DNA of 64,000 nucleotides, from NCBI RefSeq assembly GCF_008801605.1, contig NZ_VZPJ01000001.1, forward strand, positions 186,001 to 250,000. The letters run 5' to 3'. Positions 46,079-54,378 of the stretch are shown here, piece after piece. Both the position numbers and the translations under genes were made by a program. The notes under the pieces are model-generated. The model was not told where the DNA came from. It ran no database searches and saw only the letters and a program-made list of their open reading frames with translations. Positions within the stretch are counted from its first letter, which is position 1, and each line of letters opens with the position of its first letter. The stretch is from Pseudomonas brassicacearum subsp. brassicacearum (GTDB lineage: Bacteria > Pseudomonadota > Gammaproteobacteria > Pseudomonadales > Pseudomonadaceae).

Positions 46079-46501
46079 TTATCCTGATACCTCCGACTGG
46101 CAAAACGTATCGCTTACCGAAGTGTCGATGATGATCTCGAAATGATCTTTGTCATGCTTGACTACCGGTGAAACTGAGCTGATTAGCTTGAGTTCAACGA
46201 GCTTCCCACAGATCTTGATCTTTTGGCGATTGAATGACCTTAGCTTCTCTTCATCAGTGCGATTTTCGACGTATGAACTGAAAATTTCTCGCTCGCTCCC
46301 TCCGCTCTGGACAACGTTAGGACAAGACGTAGCCTCGAAGTCTTCACAGTAAGCTATTGGCACTGCGAGTTTATTTACAATGCGCAGCTCGTATAAAAAA
46401 ACTTGCTCTTCCAGATTCTGTGCCACAAAACAACCAGATAGCACCAGCGGCAGACCCAACGTTTTAAGGACGTTTAGAGATATAAATAAGATTTTTGACA
46501 T
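46079..46501 (-). CDS. Putative lipoprotein, paralogue 1
   Basis: The 140-residue protein starts at ATG 46501 (MSKILFISLNVLKTLGLPLVLSGC); LVLSGC is a good lipobox. The mature part has VFLYELRIVNKLAVPIAYCEDFEATSCPNVVQSGGS and KICGKLVELKLISSVSPVVKHDKDHFEIIID. It is clearly related to the protein at 55331-55732 (shared NKLA.PI.YC, VVQSGGS, VSP.VK.DKDHFEIII). I know no family name. A membrane-anchored partner or immunity role is possible in this setting. Confidence 0.72.
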   Translation of the reverse strand: MSKILFISLNVLKTLGLPLVLSGCFVAQNLEEQVFLYELRIVNKLAVPIAYCEDFEATSCPNVVQSGGSEREIFSSYVENRTDEEKLRSFNRQKIKICGKLVELKLISSVSPVVKHDKDHFEIIIDTSVSDTFCQSEVSG

Positions 46502-46619
46502 CGTTCTTACTCGCAATAGATCGTTCAGATTTTGTGCCGCCAGACAAATTTTTGTAAAGGAAACCGGGAATAAACCACGATTACCGAAAAACGTGTTCTG
46601 TTCCTAAGGGATCCCCTGA

Positions 46620-46901
46620 ACCTACGATGCTGAAGCTCTGCGCCGCTACTGTGACCGTTACCGGATGCATCCAATAATTCCTCTGCGACCCATGAAATGC
46701 AAAACCAAGCCCGGCCTGCCCAGCTTTTTGTATCGGCCAAAATACCGGCCGCGAAACATCATCGAACGCATGTTCGGCTGGCTGAAAGAAAGCCGCTGCA
46801 TCGTCACACGCCTCGACAAGCTCGCGAAAAGTTATGCTGCGGTGGTCTCGTTAGCTTGTGCTATGCGGTGTTTGCGACATTCCTTTTCGTACAGAGCCTA
46901 A
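46620..46901 (+). pseudogene. IS5-family transposase, C-terminal remnant
   Basis: After an in-frame TGA (46617-46619) the frame reads DAEALRRYCDRY, then KPGLPSFLYRPKYRPRNIIE and RMFGWLKESRCIVTRLDKLA, ending CLRHSFSYRA. This is the last ~90 residues of an IS5-type DDE transposase, including the catalytic Glu segment (NIIERMFGWLK). The N-terminal two thirds and the inverted repeats are missing. It is a dead trace of an insertion in the island. Confidence 0.8.
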
Positions 46902-47158
46902 CTCTCCAGGAAGACCTCGACGTTGACCGCCCCAGTCTTGCGATCGACTCGGATTCGACTAATCACTTTTGCATCCAACGGCCGTTCGGAAGGTATGTAT
47001 ATTTCAAACACGCCCTCGCCCTCAGTTTCGAATTTCCCCAGCGTCCAATTGGACTGATCCTCTTTCGACGGTTCCGGATACTCACTTAACGCCAGACGCG
47101 TAGCCTCCTTAGCGATTGGCTCCATTTCATCCAAGCTCATCAACCTCTTCATCACCAT
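46898..47158 (-). CDS. Small hypothetical protein, immunity-like context
   Basis: The 86-residue protein starts at ATG 47158 (GGTGG upstream); starts at 47167 and 47152 are also possible. It contains LDEMEPIAKEATRLALSEYPEPS and ends with a beta section (VISRIRVDRKTGAVNVEVFLES). No family is recognised. Its stop overlaps the end of the transposase remnant on the other strand by 4 bases. The space 47159-47419 to its right has no gene. Confidence 0.6.
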   Translation of the reverse strand: MVMKRLMSLDEMEPIAKEATRLALSEYPEPSKEDQSNWTLGKFETEGEGVFEIYIPSERPLDAKVISRIRVDRKTGAVNVEVFLES

Positions 47159-47419
47159 GGCTTCCACCCATTCAAGCTATCACCGTTCGGAACAAATATG
47201 CCTCGTTACCCCATAGAATTGAACGCAAGGATACGCCAGGTATCGAGACGCATGCTCTGCGTGGCATATGGAGAGTCCTTTCGTACAAGTCGAACCAAAA
47301 ACTTAGTCAACTCCAGAAGAGACAGCACCCTTTTCTATTCCCCTACTGTTTCAGTCAATCAAAATACATCAGAAGACTTGATCTGCGCGCACTGCCCCAA
47401 AGCTGCCAACTGGTTTTCG

Positions 47420-47914
47420 CTATATAACAGACTGCAACGAAACCGCCATCTCCAATGCAACCTTCGAATAATTCACACTACCATCAGAAGCCGGCTGCTG
47501 TTTCAATTCATCTAACGCATACACAACACTAGCTTTGTAACCAGACCGAAACAACCGAACGTCTTCCCTGTCATTGACATAAATACCAACAGCTCGCACC
47601 GAGCCGTCTTCTAGCTTTAAATCAAGCATATTATTTGCTTGATGCTTATCTTGCCCCGCAACATAAGCCCGCAAAATGACGCCAGAAACGAATAACAGTG
47701 GCATTTGTCCTTGGCGGATGCTATCCCACCAATCTACTGATCCAAAAAGCCCATAGGTTCCTTTAAGCCCTATAAGCGGGCGAGTTTTATCCAATGTTAA
47801 AGCTTGAGTCAACGATACTCTTTCGTGATCTCTTTCCAAGTCATGCTCAAGACGATAAATCAGCCTCATTGAATTATCATCTTCGCTCAAGCCAAAAATA
47901 ATTGGAGAACTCAT
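47420..47914 (-). CDS. Hypothetical protein of the duplicated block (copy 1)
   Basis: The 164-residue protein starts at ATG 47914 after GAGGGT. Residues include SSPIIFGLSEDDNSMRLIYR, DKTRPLIGLKGTYGLFGSVD and NDREDVRLFRSGYKASVVYALDEL. It has no signal peptide and no recognised family. Compared with copy 2 it differs at Asp for Gly after WW, Lys for Glu in DLKLED, Ser for Pro in FRSG and in the segment before NYSK. Retention of open frames in both copies suggests selection or very recent copying. Confidence 0.7.
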   Translation of the reverse strand: MSSPIIFGLSEDDNSMRLIYRLEHDLERDHERVSLTQALTLDKTRPLIGLKGTYGLFGSVDWWDSIRQGQMPLLFVSGVILRAYVAGQDKHQANNMLDLKLEDGSVRAVGIYVNDREDVRLFRSGYKASVVYALDELKQQPASDGSVNYSKVALEMAVSLQSVI

Positions 47915-48089
47915 CCAGCCAACCCTCAAAACAGATAATTTTTATCGCCAAACTCAGAATCTATTTGTGCGCAATGCTTTTACCCGACAATCGCTAGCAT
48001 TCTATTTAGCCTTTAAAGAACGTAACAAAGCGTTAATAGCACTACTTCAAGTGAGCCAGAATTTTGCCCCCCGTTAAGCCCTCTTGATC

Positions 48090-48365
48090 TTATTCTACGA
48101 CCAACTGCCAACCTCCACTTCTTGCCTCTTCTTGCGTCAGATCCACAACATCTCTTATTTCAAAAGCCTTTTGATCAAGATTCGACTGTTGATTTAGCAT
48201 CTTACGCTCACAAACTATCGTCAGAGGCTGTCGAACCTTATCACCAGAAACCGGATAAAATCGTTTTCCGACAACATCAACATTTGAGTTACAGCCTTTA
48301 CAAGCGAGGATCGTAATTCCATCTGACAACTCAAATTTTTCGACTACGCTCATTGTAAACTTCAT
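48090..48365 (-). CDS. Small hypothetical protein with CxxC-like pair (copy 1)
   Basis: The 91-residue protein has ILACKGCNSNVDVVGKRFYPVSGD, where CKGC could be a zinc or redox site, and a second Cys in IVCERK. It ends RSGGWQLVVE. Start ATG 48365 or 48353. No family is recognised. The second copy at 53179-53454 is almost identical. Confidence 0.65.
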   Translation of the reverse strand: MKFTMSVVEKFELSDGITILACKGCNSNVDVVGKRFYPVSGDKVRQPLTIVCERKMLNQQSNLDQKAFEIRDVVDLTQEEARSGGWQLVVE

Positions 48366-48507
48366 TTATTAGAGCCCTATCTTTCTGTTGCCTTCTGACT
48401 TCTCAAGTGCGTTGGTCGCCGTGATCCAATCTGAAAATCTCGCCATCGGCAAAATCCGTCATCACAACGCTACCAATAACAATATTATCTTTATCACGCT
48501 TGACATG

Positions 48508-48867
48508 TCAGTAATCAATTCGCAGCTCACCTCGCTTGCCGAAGTTAACAATACGGACCAACTGAAATCCCATTGGAAGTACCTTATCTCGAATCAACTG
48601 GGAAACCGCATCTTCCAGAGCGTCAGGTGTGACCAAGTCCGCTGAAATGTGAATCCAGTACGGTACGTTTTCATGCGCATCTTCGTCTGAAATAGCGACG
48701 GAGAAAGTCATGCCACCAAGGGAACCCTTGAAATAACAACCATCAATGTAATTACTGCTCTCGCGCTCTTCCCTATCATTAACGCCTAGGGCGTCAAAGA
48801 ATTTTTTCGCAAAAGTTCGCAGTTCCACGCAACCAGGGTGCACACCAAGCAGGTTTACATATTGCAT
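48508..48867 (-). CDS. Small hypothetical protein of the duplicated block (copy 1)
   Basis: The 119-residue protein starts at ATG 48867 with GAGG nine bases upstream. It has HPGCVELRTFAKKFFDALGV and FSVAISDEDAHENVPYWIHI, and ends GKRGELRIDY. The alternating pattern suggests a compact alpha/beta fold as in small immunity proteins. Copy 2 differs at four visible residues. The 227 bases to the right (48868-49094) contain only the MITE-like end and no gene. Confidence 0.68.
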   Translation of the reverse strand: MQYVNLLGVHPGCVELRTFAKKFFDALGVNDREERESSNYIDGCYFKGSLGGMTFSVAISDEDAHENVPYWIHISADLVTPDALEDAVSQLIRDKVLPMGFQLVRIVNFGKRGELRIDY

Positions 48868-49094
48868 TGAATTCAACCTCTAGGAACGATTGGTTTCACA
48901 ACAATTGACAGCTGAAATTCCTCAGGGACAGACCACGTTTCCTACACAATTGGTGGTTTTTAGGCACCTTAATGGGTTGGGGGAAACAACGCCGGCAACA
49001 ATAGCCATTGATGGGCGTTTCCGCCAGCACCTGGGTAGCATTCACAACATCCTTTACAGGCCTTAACATTTTTACTACATGCGCTGATTGAAGC

Positions 49095-49373
49095 TTAAAC
49101 CAGTTTCGAAATGCGCCCCATCAGTCCAGACAAGTCGCTTATACCCGCATTTGAAATGACGTAATACTCCCCGGTAGTTTCGTACCTGGAGATATGCTGC
49201 CCAATCTCCGCCATCACACCGTTTGACAGACTGGAAAAGACGCTTACGACTTCCTTATCGGAGTATTTTTCTGCGGCGCGAATTATTGCGAGTGCCAGTT
49301 TTGACTCTGAAAAGTTTAGCACTTTGCAGTCTTCAACAATCTGACAAACTTCATTGAGCAGTTCGGATTCCAT
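49095..49373 (-). CDS. Small helical hypothetical protein, immunity-like
   Basis: The 92-residue protein starts after AGGGGGCTTTAACT. It is mostly helical (ESELLNEVCQIVEDCKVLNF, SKLALAIIRAAEKYSDKEVV) and acidic, as colicin-type immunity proteins often are. It ends in LSGLMGRISKLV. Similarity to a named family was not established. It stands alone with spacers on both sides. Confidence 0.6.
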   Translation of the reverse strand: MESELLNEVCQIVEDCKVLNFSESKLALAIIRAAEKYSDKEVVSVFSSLSNGVMAEIGQHISRYETTGEYYVISNAGISDLSGLMGRISKLV

Positions 49374-49436
49374 AGTTAAAGCCCCCTATCTCTGCGCAAC
49401 TGCCATACAGCCTGATCGCCAATATCGACCACAAAA

Positions 49437-49459
49437 ACGGGGAAAGACCACGTTTTCTA
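49437..49459. repeat. Solitary miniature-element end
   Basis: ACGGGGAAAGACCACGTTTT then CTA matches the conserved end of the 121-bp elements of this island (CGGGGACAGACCACGTTTTC) with few changes. No partner end is found close by. Confidence 0.6.
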
Positions 49460-49535
49460 TAAAAAATACCACAGAACAATAGAGCTATTTTGGGTTTCAC
49501 TATAGAGATACTCATCACCCTACCTTACTGCTCTG

Positions 49536-49739
49536 TCATCTATGGATGAACTTCGGATTCGAAATAAATTCACCCACAATGAGTCCTTCCTCATTAACTT
49601 TCCAAGCACCCACAACAGCTTCAGGTGGGACTGCATCGTTTACCCCATAGCGACCATATATTCTATACACCCAACCATTTGGATTGCGCGTCGCCTCTTC
49701 GATTTCTCGAGGCTCAGGTAATATCTTTTCATTATTCAT
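49536..49739 (-). CDS. Small protein often seen near polymorphic-toxin immunity genes
   Basis: The 67-residue protein starts after GAGGTTGTTGTGTA. Its core EIEEATRNPNGWVYRIYGRY, then GVNDAVPPEAVVGAWKVNEE and GLIVGEFISNPKF, is a pattern I recall from small proteins next to toxin-immunity loci. No formal family name is offered. It probably belongs functionally to the immunity array. Confidence 0.6.
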   Translation of the reverse strand: MNNEKILPEPREIEEATRNPNGWVYRIYGRYGVNDAVPPEAVVGAWKVNEEGLIVGEFISNPKFIHR

Positions 49740-49796
49740 TACACAACAACCTCAGCCATTCGCTAAAAATTCGACCTTCTATTGCTTAACAACGAG

Positions 49797-49850
49797 AAAA
49801 CCTGGACAGATTACGATTATGAGACAGGCCGATTACAAGTAAGCTCAAAT
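49797..49850. repeat. Second short repeat family, copy 1
   Basis: ACAGATTACGATTATGAGAC followed by CCGATTACAAGTAAGCT matches 57893-57945 closely. It has no clear open frame. A C-run (49854-49864) follows. The rest of the space 49740-49966 holds only part of a 121-bp element. Confidence 0.6.
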
Positions 49851-49889
49851 CTGCCCCCCCCCCCGTTTTCCTCCTCGTCTCCTCAAGGA

Positions 49890-49989
49890 CGATGACGAGG
49901 CAATCGCTGTCCCGCCCCTCCCGGTCGACCTCGCTGAACTCCCCGTCCGATCATTGCTCAATTTCATCAGAGAACGTGGTCTGCCCCGC
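49890..49989. repeat. 121-bp miniature element, copy D (left end lost)
   Basis: The internal part (CAATCGCTGTCCCG..., TCATTGCTCAATTTCATCAG) and the right end (AACGTGGTCTGCCCCG) match the other copies. The left end is not recognisable. The right end overlaps the 3' end of the gene at 49967-50443 and supplies its stop codon. Confidence 0.7.
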
Positions 49990-50443
49990 TTCTCCCAAGC
50001 AAAAACCGTTCTTTCAATGCAGCCGCAACGTCACTCATTGCTAAAAGCGGAGAAATCTCATCTTGGGAATATACGCTGCACGAAGACATATCCTCTGGGT
50101 AGTCAAAATCCGCATAAGCTTTCTGAAGGAGATTTATCTTCTCTTTGTCAGAGCCATCGGATGCTTCGATCCACAATAAGAATCCCAGTCGCCACTTATC
50201 TAAGTCGGAAGCATTATTTGTGCTCTCTAGCGTTAAAATCAGACCAATAAGCTCATCATCACTTAAATCCTCCGCCCCGGCAATGATAGCGACATTCTCA
50301 TTACTAGCATGACTGCTACTCACAAGCTGATTGAGAGCGTAATCAAAAATATCCTCTCTCTTTACCCACCCCCTTCTAAACCCAAAAACAAGAGTCGACC
50401 AACACATCAAACCCAACCCAATCAGTATCTTGAACGGAGACAT
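49967..50443 (-). CDS. Hypothetical protein, DUF2247-like, end replaced by a repeat
   Basis: The 158-residue protein starts at ATG 50443 after AGGATGGAAAAA. An N-terminal hydrophobic stretch (ILIGLGLMCWSTLVFGF) could be a membrane anchor. The region FRRGWVKREDIFDYALNQLV and LSDDELIGLILTLEST and WRLGFLLWIEAS recalls DUF2247 proteins, with low certainty. The last residues (RSGADHVL) are read from the end of miniature element D, so the natural C-terminus was cut. Confidence 0.55.
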   Translation of the reverse strand: MSPFKILIGLGLMCWSTLVFGFRRGWVKREDIFDYALNQLVSSSHASNENVAIIAGAEDLSDDELIGLILTLESTNNASDLDKWRLGFLLWIEASDGSDKEKINLLQKAYADFDYPEDMSSCSVYSQDEISPLLAMSDVAAALKERFLLGRSGADHVL

Positions 50444-50489
50444 TTTTTCCATCCTATTTTTGGGACTCTGGTTAGGCATCCGGGGGGAA

Positions 50490-50612
50490 ACGGAGATAGA
50501 CCACGTTTTCTAAATTAAGACAGCAATCGCTTTCCCAGGCGCCCCGGACGGCCTCGTTGAGCTCGCCGTCCAATCTTTGCTTCAATTTCATCAGAAAATG
50601 CGGCCTACCTCC
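50490..50612. repeat. 121-bp miniature element, copy C
   Basis: The left end ACGGAGATAGACCACGTTTT is intact. The internal part (CAGCAATCGCTTTCCCAGGC, TTTGCTTCAATTTCATCAG) matches. The right end (AAATGCGGCCTACC) is degraded. It lies between the gene ending the left group and the plus-strand DUF4291 gene. The remaining 50613-50807 holds no convincing gene. Confidence 0.75.
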
Positions 50613-50807
50613 ATTTTTCCTGCCTGGCGGGGACGAATGGTGGTGGTTCCTTGGTTTACCGTAGAGAGGCCCCATTCCCAGCCGAGGGGACTTCAGGCTT
50701 TTCCCATAGGGTGTATTCTTGGCCCCATCATGCACGATCGCTCCCTTCATTCGCGGCACCCTCATAAAAAGACCTTTCAAACCGATGGGTTACAGCGAGA
50801 AAAAGCA

Positions 50808-51377
50808 ATGAATCAAACTGCTCTCCAACAAATCCGCGCTGTTTATGACGATAAAACCATTCGTGTTTATCAAGCCTATTCCGATGCTATTGCCGACAGC
50901 GCGTTAACACGCGGAACGTTTGTTTCGCCTCCCTTTAAAATGGAGCGCATGACGTGGATTAAGCCATCATTTCTGTGGATGATGTATCGCGCCGGTTGGG
51001 GATTCAAGGACGAAGGCCAAAAACGCATCCTTGCCATCGACATAACCCGCGAAGGTTTCGAGTGGGCACTGGCACATAGCTGCTCTAGCCATTCTGAACC
51101 TAACATGAGCCACGAGGAATGGAAACAACTCAAAAGCCGCTCCCCGGTACGTGTTCAGTGGGACCCAGAGCGCAATCTACTACTGCAACCACTGCCGTAT
51201 CGCGCCATCCAGATAGGCCTCAGCCAAGAGGCCGTCCGTTTATATACCGAAGAATGGATTCAGCGGATTACTGACGTAACACCACTGGCCCACAAGATCA
51301 ATTCACTTGTAATGAATCAGCAGATGGATGAAGCAAAAAAACTACTACCTCCAGAAGCTCCACTGCTAGGAATATGA
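50808..51377 (+). CDS. DUF4291 family protein
   Basis: The 189-residue protein is the only intact plus-strand gene of the island. It has RAVYDDKTIRVYQAYSDAIADSAL, then FKMERMTWIKPSFLWMMYRAGW, then QKRILAIDITREGFEWALAHS and SPVRVQWDPERN, which are DUF4291 hallmarks. The ATG at 50808 is chosen since the family begins there; a longer frame upstream runs through the miniature element. Its 3' end overlaps the convergent gene at 51366 by 12 bases. The function of DUF4291 is unknown. Confidence 0.85.
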   Translation: MNQTALQQIRAVYDDKTIRVYQAYSDAIADSALTRGTFVSPPFKMERMTWIKPSFLWMMYRAGWGFKDEGQKRILAIDITREGFEWALAHSCSSHSEPNMSHEEWKQLKSRSPVRVQWDPERNLLLQPLPYRAIQIGLSQEAVRLYTEEWIQRITDVTPLAHKINSLVMNQQMDEAKKLLPPEAPLLGI

Positions 51378-51695
51378 ACCAAAAGGCCCATATACCACTT
51401 TGTTGTTCTGCATCGCCTCTTCAAACTCAAGCTGCGTTGGCATAGACTCAAAGTGATCTACCCACTGCTCCTTTATGTGCTCGAACCAGTTTCCAGAGTT
51501 CATCTCATGGATTGGCTCCAAAATTTCAATTGGATACAGACCATCATCAGAGAGTCGCTTTAGCGCTTTCTGAGCAGCATCAACATAATCAATTCCAGAC
51601 GCATAGCAACTTACATATGCCCCAGAAAAATCGGACGGCATGATTGACGACTCAAGCGGCCGAACATGAAAAGGAATAATAAAAACTATCGCCAC
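51366..51695 (-). CDS. Small hypothetical protein with two truncated copies nearby
   Basis: The 109-residue protein starts at GTG 51695 after GAGGCGTAAAG. It contains SGAYVSCYASGIDYVDAAQK, ALKRLSDDGLYPIEILEPIH and DHFESMPTQLEFEEAM. Broken pieces of the same gene occur at 54033-54220 and 54379-54450. No family is recognised; the size and setting suit an immunity protein. Confidence 0.7.
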   Translation of the reverse strand: MAIVFIIPFHVRPLESSIMPSDFSGAYVSCYASGIDYVDAAQKALKRLSDDGLYPIEILEPIHEMNSGNWFEHIKEQWVDHFESMPTQLEFEEAMQNNKVVYGPFGSYS

Positions 51696-51720
51696 CTTTA
51701 CGCCTCTACTTAAGGAAAAA

Positions 51721-51841
51721 ACGGAGACAGACTACGTTTCCAAACCAAGACAGCATCGCTTTCCGGGTGCCCCGGTCGGCCTCACTGAGCTCCCCGCCCG
51801 ATCATTGCTTCAATTTCATCAGAAAGCGTGGTCTGTCCCCG
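51721..51841. repeat. 121-bp miniature element, copy A (both ends intact)
   Basis: The left end reads ACGGAGACAGACTACGTTTC and the right end, read on the other strand, CCGGGGACAGACCACGCTTT. They are imperfect inverted repeats of about 20 bases. The interior is GC-rich (GGGTGCCCCGGTCGGCC) and has no open frame of its own. It has the build of a non-autonomous transposable element. Confidence 0.8.
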
Positions 51842-51863
51842 GCTCTCCAAAAAATTCCGCTTA

Positions 51864-52442
51864 TCACCAACTTTTATCCTGCAACTGAGCGCCTCTTGGA
51901 CAACCCTCATAAGTTTTGTTGATGCGCTTAAGCTCGTCCTCATAGTCACCAGGATCTTCCTCTACCAACCTCTCTAAAACTGCTTTTAGATTAAATAGAT
52001 TACCGGGATCAGAACTATCAATACGAACAGCGTCACGATAGCAATGCAAAGCTCCCTTTAAATCACCAACCCTAACAAGCAACCCCCCTAACTCTACGTA
52101 GGCATCCACAAATGAAGAATCAGCCTCTATAGCTGCCTGATAGCGCTTAAAGGCCTCCACCAACTCCATTTTTTTCTCAAGCTGCACGCCGACCAAGTAC
52201 TGATATCTCGCCACTTGGTGTTCGGAATTCAAACTAATTCCTTCCTCATAGCAACGAATCGCATCAGCTAGCTCCCGCTTATAAAAATGCCTATTCCCAA
52301 TACACTCGAGTTTAATATAATTAGATAGCACACCCACTGAATCAGCTAATAGAGCATCTCCTCTTTCAAACTCACTACGAATATAAAACGCTGTCACCTC
52401 ATTCCTTATTTCAAGCTGCTTCTTCATACGCTTAATCACCAT
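51864..52442 (-). CDS. TPR-repeat protein
   Basis: The 192-residue protein is helical throughout. Three TPR-like repeats are visible: NRHFYKRELADAIRCYEEGI, KKMELVEAFKRYQAAIEADS and RVGDLKGALHCYRDAVRIDS. No signal peptide is present. The start is uncertain (ATG 52442 has GGAG directly before it; ATG 52427 is an alternative). TPR proteins mediate protein contacts; a link to toxin immunity is only by position. Confidence 0.7.
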   Translation of the reverse strand: MVIKRMKKQLEIRNEVTAFYIRSEFERGDALLADSVGVLSNYIKLECIGNRHFYKRELADAIRCYEEGISLNSEHQVARYQYLVGVQLEKKMELVEAFKRYQAAIEADSSFVDAYVELGGLLVRVGDLKGALHCYRDAVRIDSSDPGNLFNLKAVLERLVEEDPGDYEDELKRINKTYEGCPRGAQLQDKSW

Positions 52443-52510
52443 CTCCAAAACGCCTAGAAGACTTGGTCTGCCCGCACCGCCCCAAAACTGCCAACACAAA
52501 CTGGCTTTTG

Positions 52511-53002
52511 CTATATAACAGACTGCAACGAAACCGCCATCTCCAATGCAACCTTCGAATAATTCACACCATCAGCAGCCGGCTGTTGTTTCAATTCATC
52601 TAACGCATACACAACACTAGCTTTGTAACCAGGCCGAAACAACCGAACGTCTTCCCTGTCATTGACATAAATACCAACAGCTCGCACCGAGCCGTCTTCT
52701 AGCTCTAAATCAAGCATATTATTCGCTTGATGCTTATCTTGCCCCGCAACATAAGCCCGCAAAATGACGCCAGAAACGAATAACAGTGGCATTTGTCCTT
52801 GGCGGATGCTACCCCACCAATCTACTGATCCAAAAAGCCCATAGGTTCCTTTAAGCCCTATAAGCGGGCGAGTTTTATCCAATGTTAAAGCTTGAGTCAA
52901 CGATACTCTTTCGTGATCTCTTTCCAAGTCATGCTCAAGACGATAAATCAACCTCATTGAATTATCATCTTCGCTCAAGCCAAAAATAATTGGAGAACTC
53001 AT
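52511..53002 (-). CDS. Hypothetical protein of the duplicated block (copy 2)
   Basis: The 163-residue protein is the paralogue of 47420-47914. Relative to copy 1 it has Gly after WW, DLELED, FRPGYK and a one-residue-shorter segment before NYSK. Start ATG 53002 with GAGGGT upstream. It has no recognised family. Confidence 0.7.
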   Translation of the reverse strand: MSSPIIFGLSEDDNSMRLIYRLEHDLERDHERVSLTQALTLDKTRPLIGLKGTYGLFGSVDWWGSIRQGQMPLLFVSGVILRAYVAGQDKHQANNMLDLELEDGSVRAVGIYVNDREDVRLFRPGYKASVVYALDELKQQPAADGVNYSKVALEMAVSLQSVI

Positions 53003-53178
53003 CCAGCCAACCCTCAAAACAGATAATTTTTATCGCCAAACTCAGAATCTACTTGTGCGCAATGCTTTTACCCGACAATCGCTAGCATTCTATTTAGCCT
53101 TTAAAGAACGTAACAAAGCGTTAATAGCACTACTTTAAGTGAGCCAGAATTTTGCCCCTCCGTTGAGCCCTCTTGATC

Positions 53179-53454
53179 TTATTCTACGACCAACTGCCAA
53201 CCTCCACTTCTTGCCTCTTCTTGCGTCAGATCCACAACATCTCTTATTTCAAAAGCCTTTTGATCAAGATTCGACTGTTGATTTAGCAGCTTACGCTCAC
53301 AAACTATCGTCAGAGGCTGTCGAACCTTATCACCAGAAACCGGATAAAATCGTTTTCCGATAACATCAACATTTGAGTTACAGCCTTTACAAGCGAGAAT
53401 CGTAACTCCATCTGACAACTCAAATTTTTCGACTACGCTCATTGTAAACTTCAT
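53179..53454 (-). CDS. Small hypothetical protein with CKGC motif (copy 2)
   Basis: The 91-residue protein matches copy 1 at 48090-48365 except for three conservative changes (GVTIL for GITIL, VDVIG for VDVVG, RKLL for RKML). The CKGC pair is kept. Confidence 0.65.
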   Translation of the reverse strand: MKFTMSVVEKFELSDGVTILACKGCNSNVDVIGKRFYPVSGDKVRQPLTIVCERKLLNQQSNLDQKAFEIRDVVDLTQEEARSGGWQLVVE

Positions 53455-53596
53455 TTATTAGAGCCCTATCTTTCTGTTGCCTTCTGACTTCTCAAGTGCG
53501 TTGGTCGCCGTGATCCAATCTGAAAATCTCGCCATCGGCAAAATCCGTCATCACAACGCTACCAATAACAATATTATCTTTATCACGCTTGACATG

Positions 53597-53956
53597 TCAG
53601 TAGTCAATTCGCAGCTCACCTCGCTTGCCGAAGTTAACAATACGGAGCAACTGAAATCCCATTGGAAGTACCTTATCTCGAATCAACTGGGAAACCGCAT
53701 CTTCCAGAGCGTCAGGTGTGACCAAGTCCGCTGAAATGTGAATCCAGTACGGTACGTTTTCATGCGCATCTTCGTCTGAAATAGCGACGGAGAAAGTCAT
53801 GCCACCAAGGGAACCCTTAAAATAATAACCATCAATGTAATTACTGCTCTCGCGCTTTTCCCTATCATTAACGCCTAGGGCGTCAAAGAATTTTTTCGCA
53901 AATGGTCGCAGTTCCACGCAACCAGGGTGCACACCAAGCAGGTTTACATATTGCAT
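53597..53956 (-). CDS. Small hypothetical protein of the duplicated block (copy 2)
   Basis: The 119-residue protein matches copy 1 at 48508-48867. Visible changes are ELRPFAKK, REKRES, DGYYF and FQLLRI. The start and its GAGG site are conserved. Confidence 0.68.
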   Translation of the reverse strand: MQYVNLLGVHPGCVELRPFAKKFFDALGVNDREKRESSNYIDGYYFKGSLGGMTFSVAISDEDAHENVPYWIHISADLVTPDALEDAVSQLIRDKVLPMGFQLLRIVNFGKRGELRIDY

Positions 53957-54032
53957 TGAATTCAACCTCTAGGAACGATTGGTTTCACAACAATTGACAG
54001 CTGAAATTCCTCAGGGACAGACCACGTTTCCT

Positions 54033-54220
54033 AATGGATCGGCTCCAAAATTTCAATTGGATACAGACCATCATCAGAAAGCCGCTTTAGCGCTTTCTGA
54101 GTAGCATCAACATAATCAATTCCAGACGCATAGCAACTTACATATGCCCCAGAAAAATCAGACGGCATGATTGACGACTCAAGCGGCCGAACATGAAAAG
54201 GAATAATAAAATCATCGCCA
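54033..54220 (-). pseudogene. Truncated copy of the gene at 51366-51695 (5' part)
   Basis: The sequence matches the region from about 51507 to the start codon of the intact gene, but it is cut where the duplicated block begins, and a base is missing in the A-run after the start (about 54211), so the frame is broken. Miniature element B lies just upstream, as element A does in the intact locus. Confidence 0.8.
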
Positions 54221-54245
54221 CCTTTACGCCTCTACTTAAAAAAAA

Positions 54246-54366
54246 ACGGAGACAGACTACGTATCCAAACCAAGACAGCATCGCTTTCCGGGCGCCCCGG
54301 TCGGCCTTACTGAGCTCCCCGTACGATCATTGCTTCAATTTCATCAGAAAACGTGGTCTGTCCCCG
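54246..54366. repeat. 121-bp miniature element, copy B (both ends intact)
   Basis: The ends ACGGAGACAGACTACGTATC and, on the other strand, CGGGGACAGACCACGTTTTC form an imperfect inverted pair. It is almost identical to copy A and sits in the same place relative to a copy of the same gene, so it was carried along in the duplication of that locus. Confidence 0.82.
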
Positions 54367-54378
54367 TTTCTCGCAAAC

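Larger units (their letters stand above)
47369..48944. repeat. 1.57-kb segmental duplication, copy 1
   Basis: This block recurs at 52456-54033 with only scattered substitutions and a few small indels. It carries three minus-strand genes (47420, 48090, 48508) and their spacers. The right border ends in the MITE-like end GGGACAGACCACGTTTCCTA, the same in both copies. The left border is more diverged. Confidence 0.9.
52456..54033. repeat. 1.57-kb segmental duplication, copy 2
   Basis: This is the second copy of 47369-48944. Its right border also ends at GACCACGTTTCCTA, after which sequence of a truncated gene copy begins at once. High identity, including spacers, indicates a recent event. Confidence 0.9.

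Noticed and set aside
45645..46131. Plus-strand small frames (63 and 72 codons) near the DUF3077 leader
   Set aside because: They lie in a structured, repeat-rich leader on the other strand and have no ribosome-binding site.
50472..50780. 102-codon minus-strand frame across miniature element C
   Set aside because: It reads through the element, has no family features and no convincing start site.
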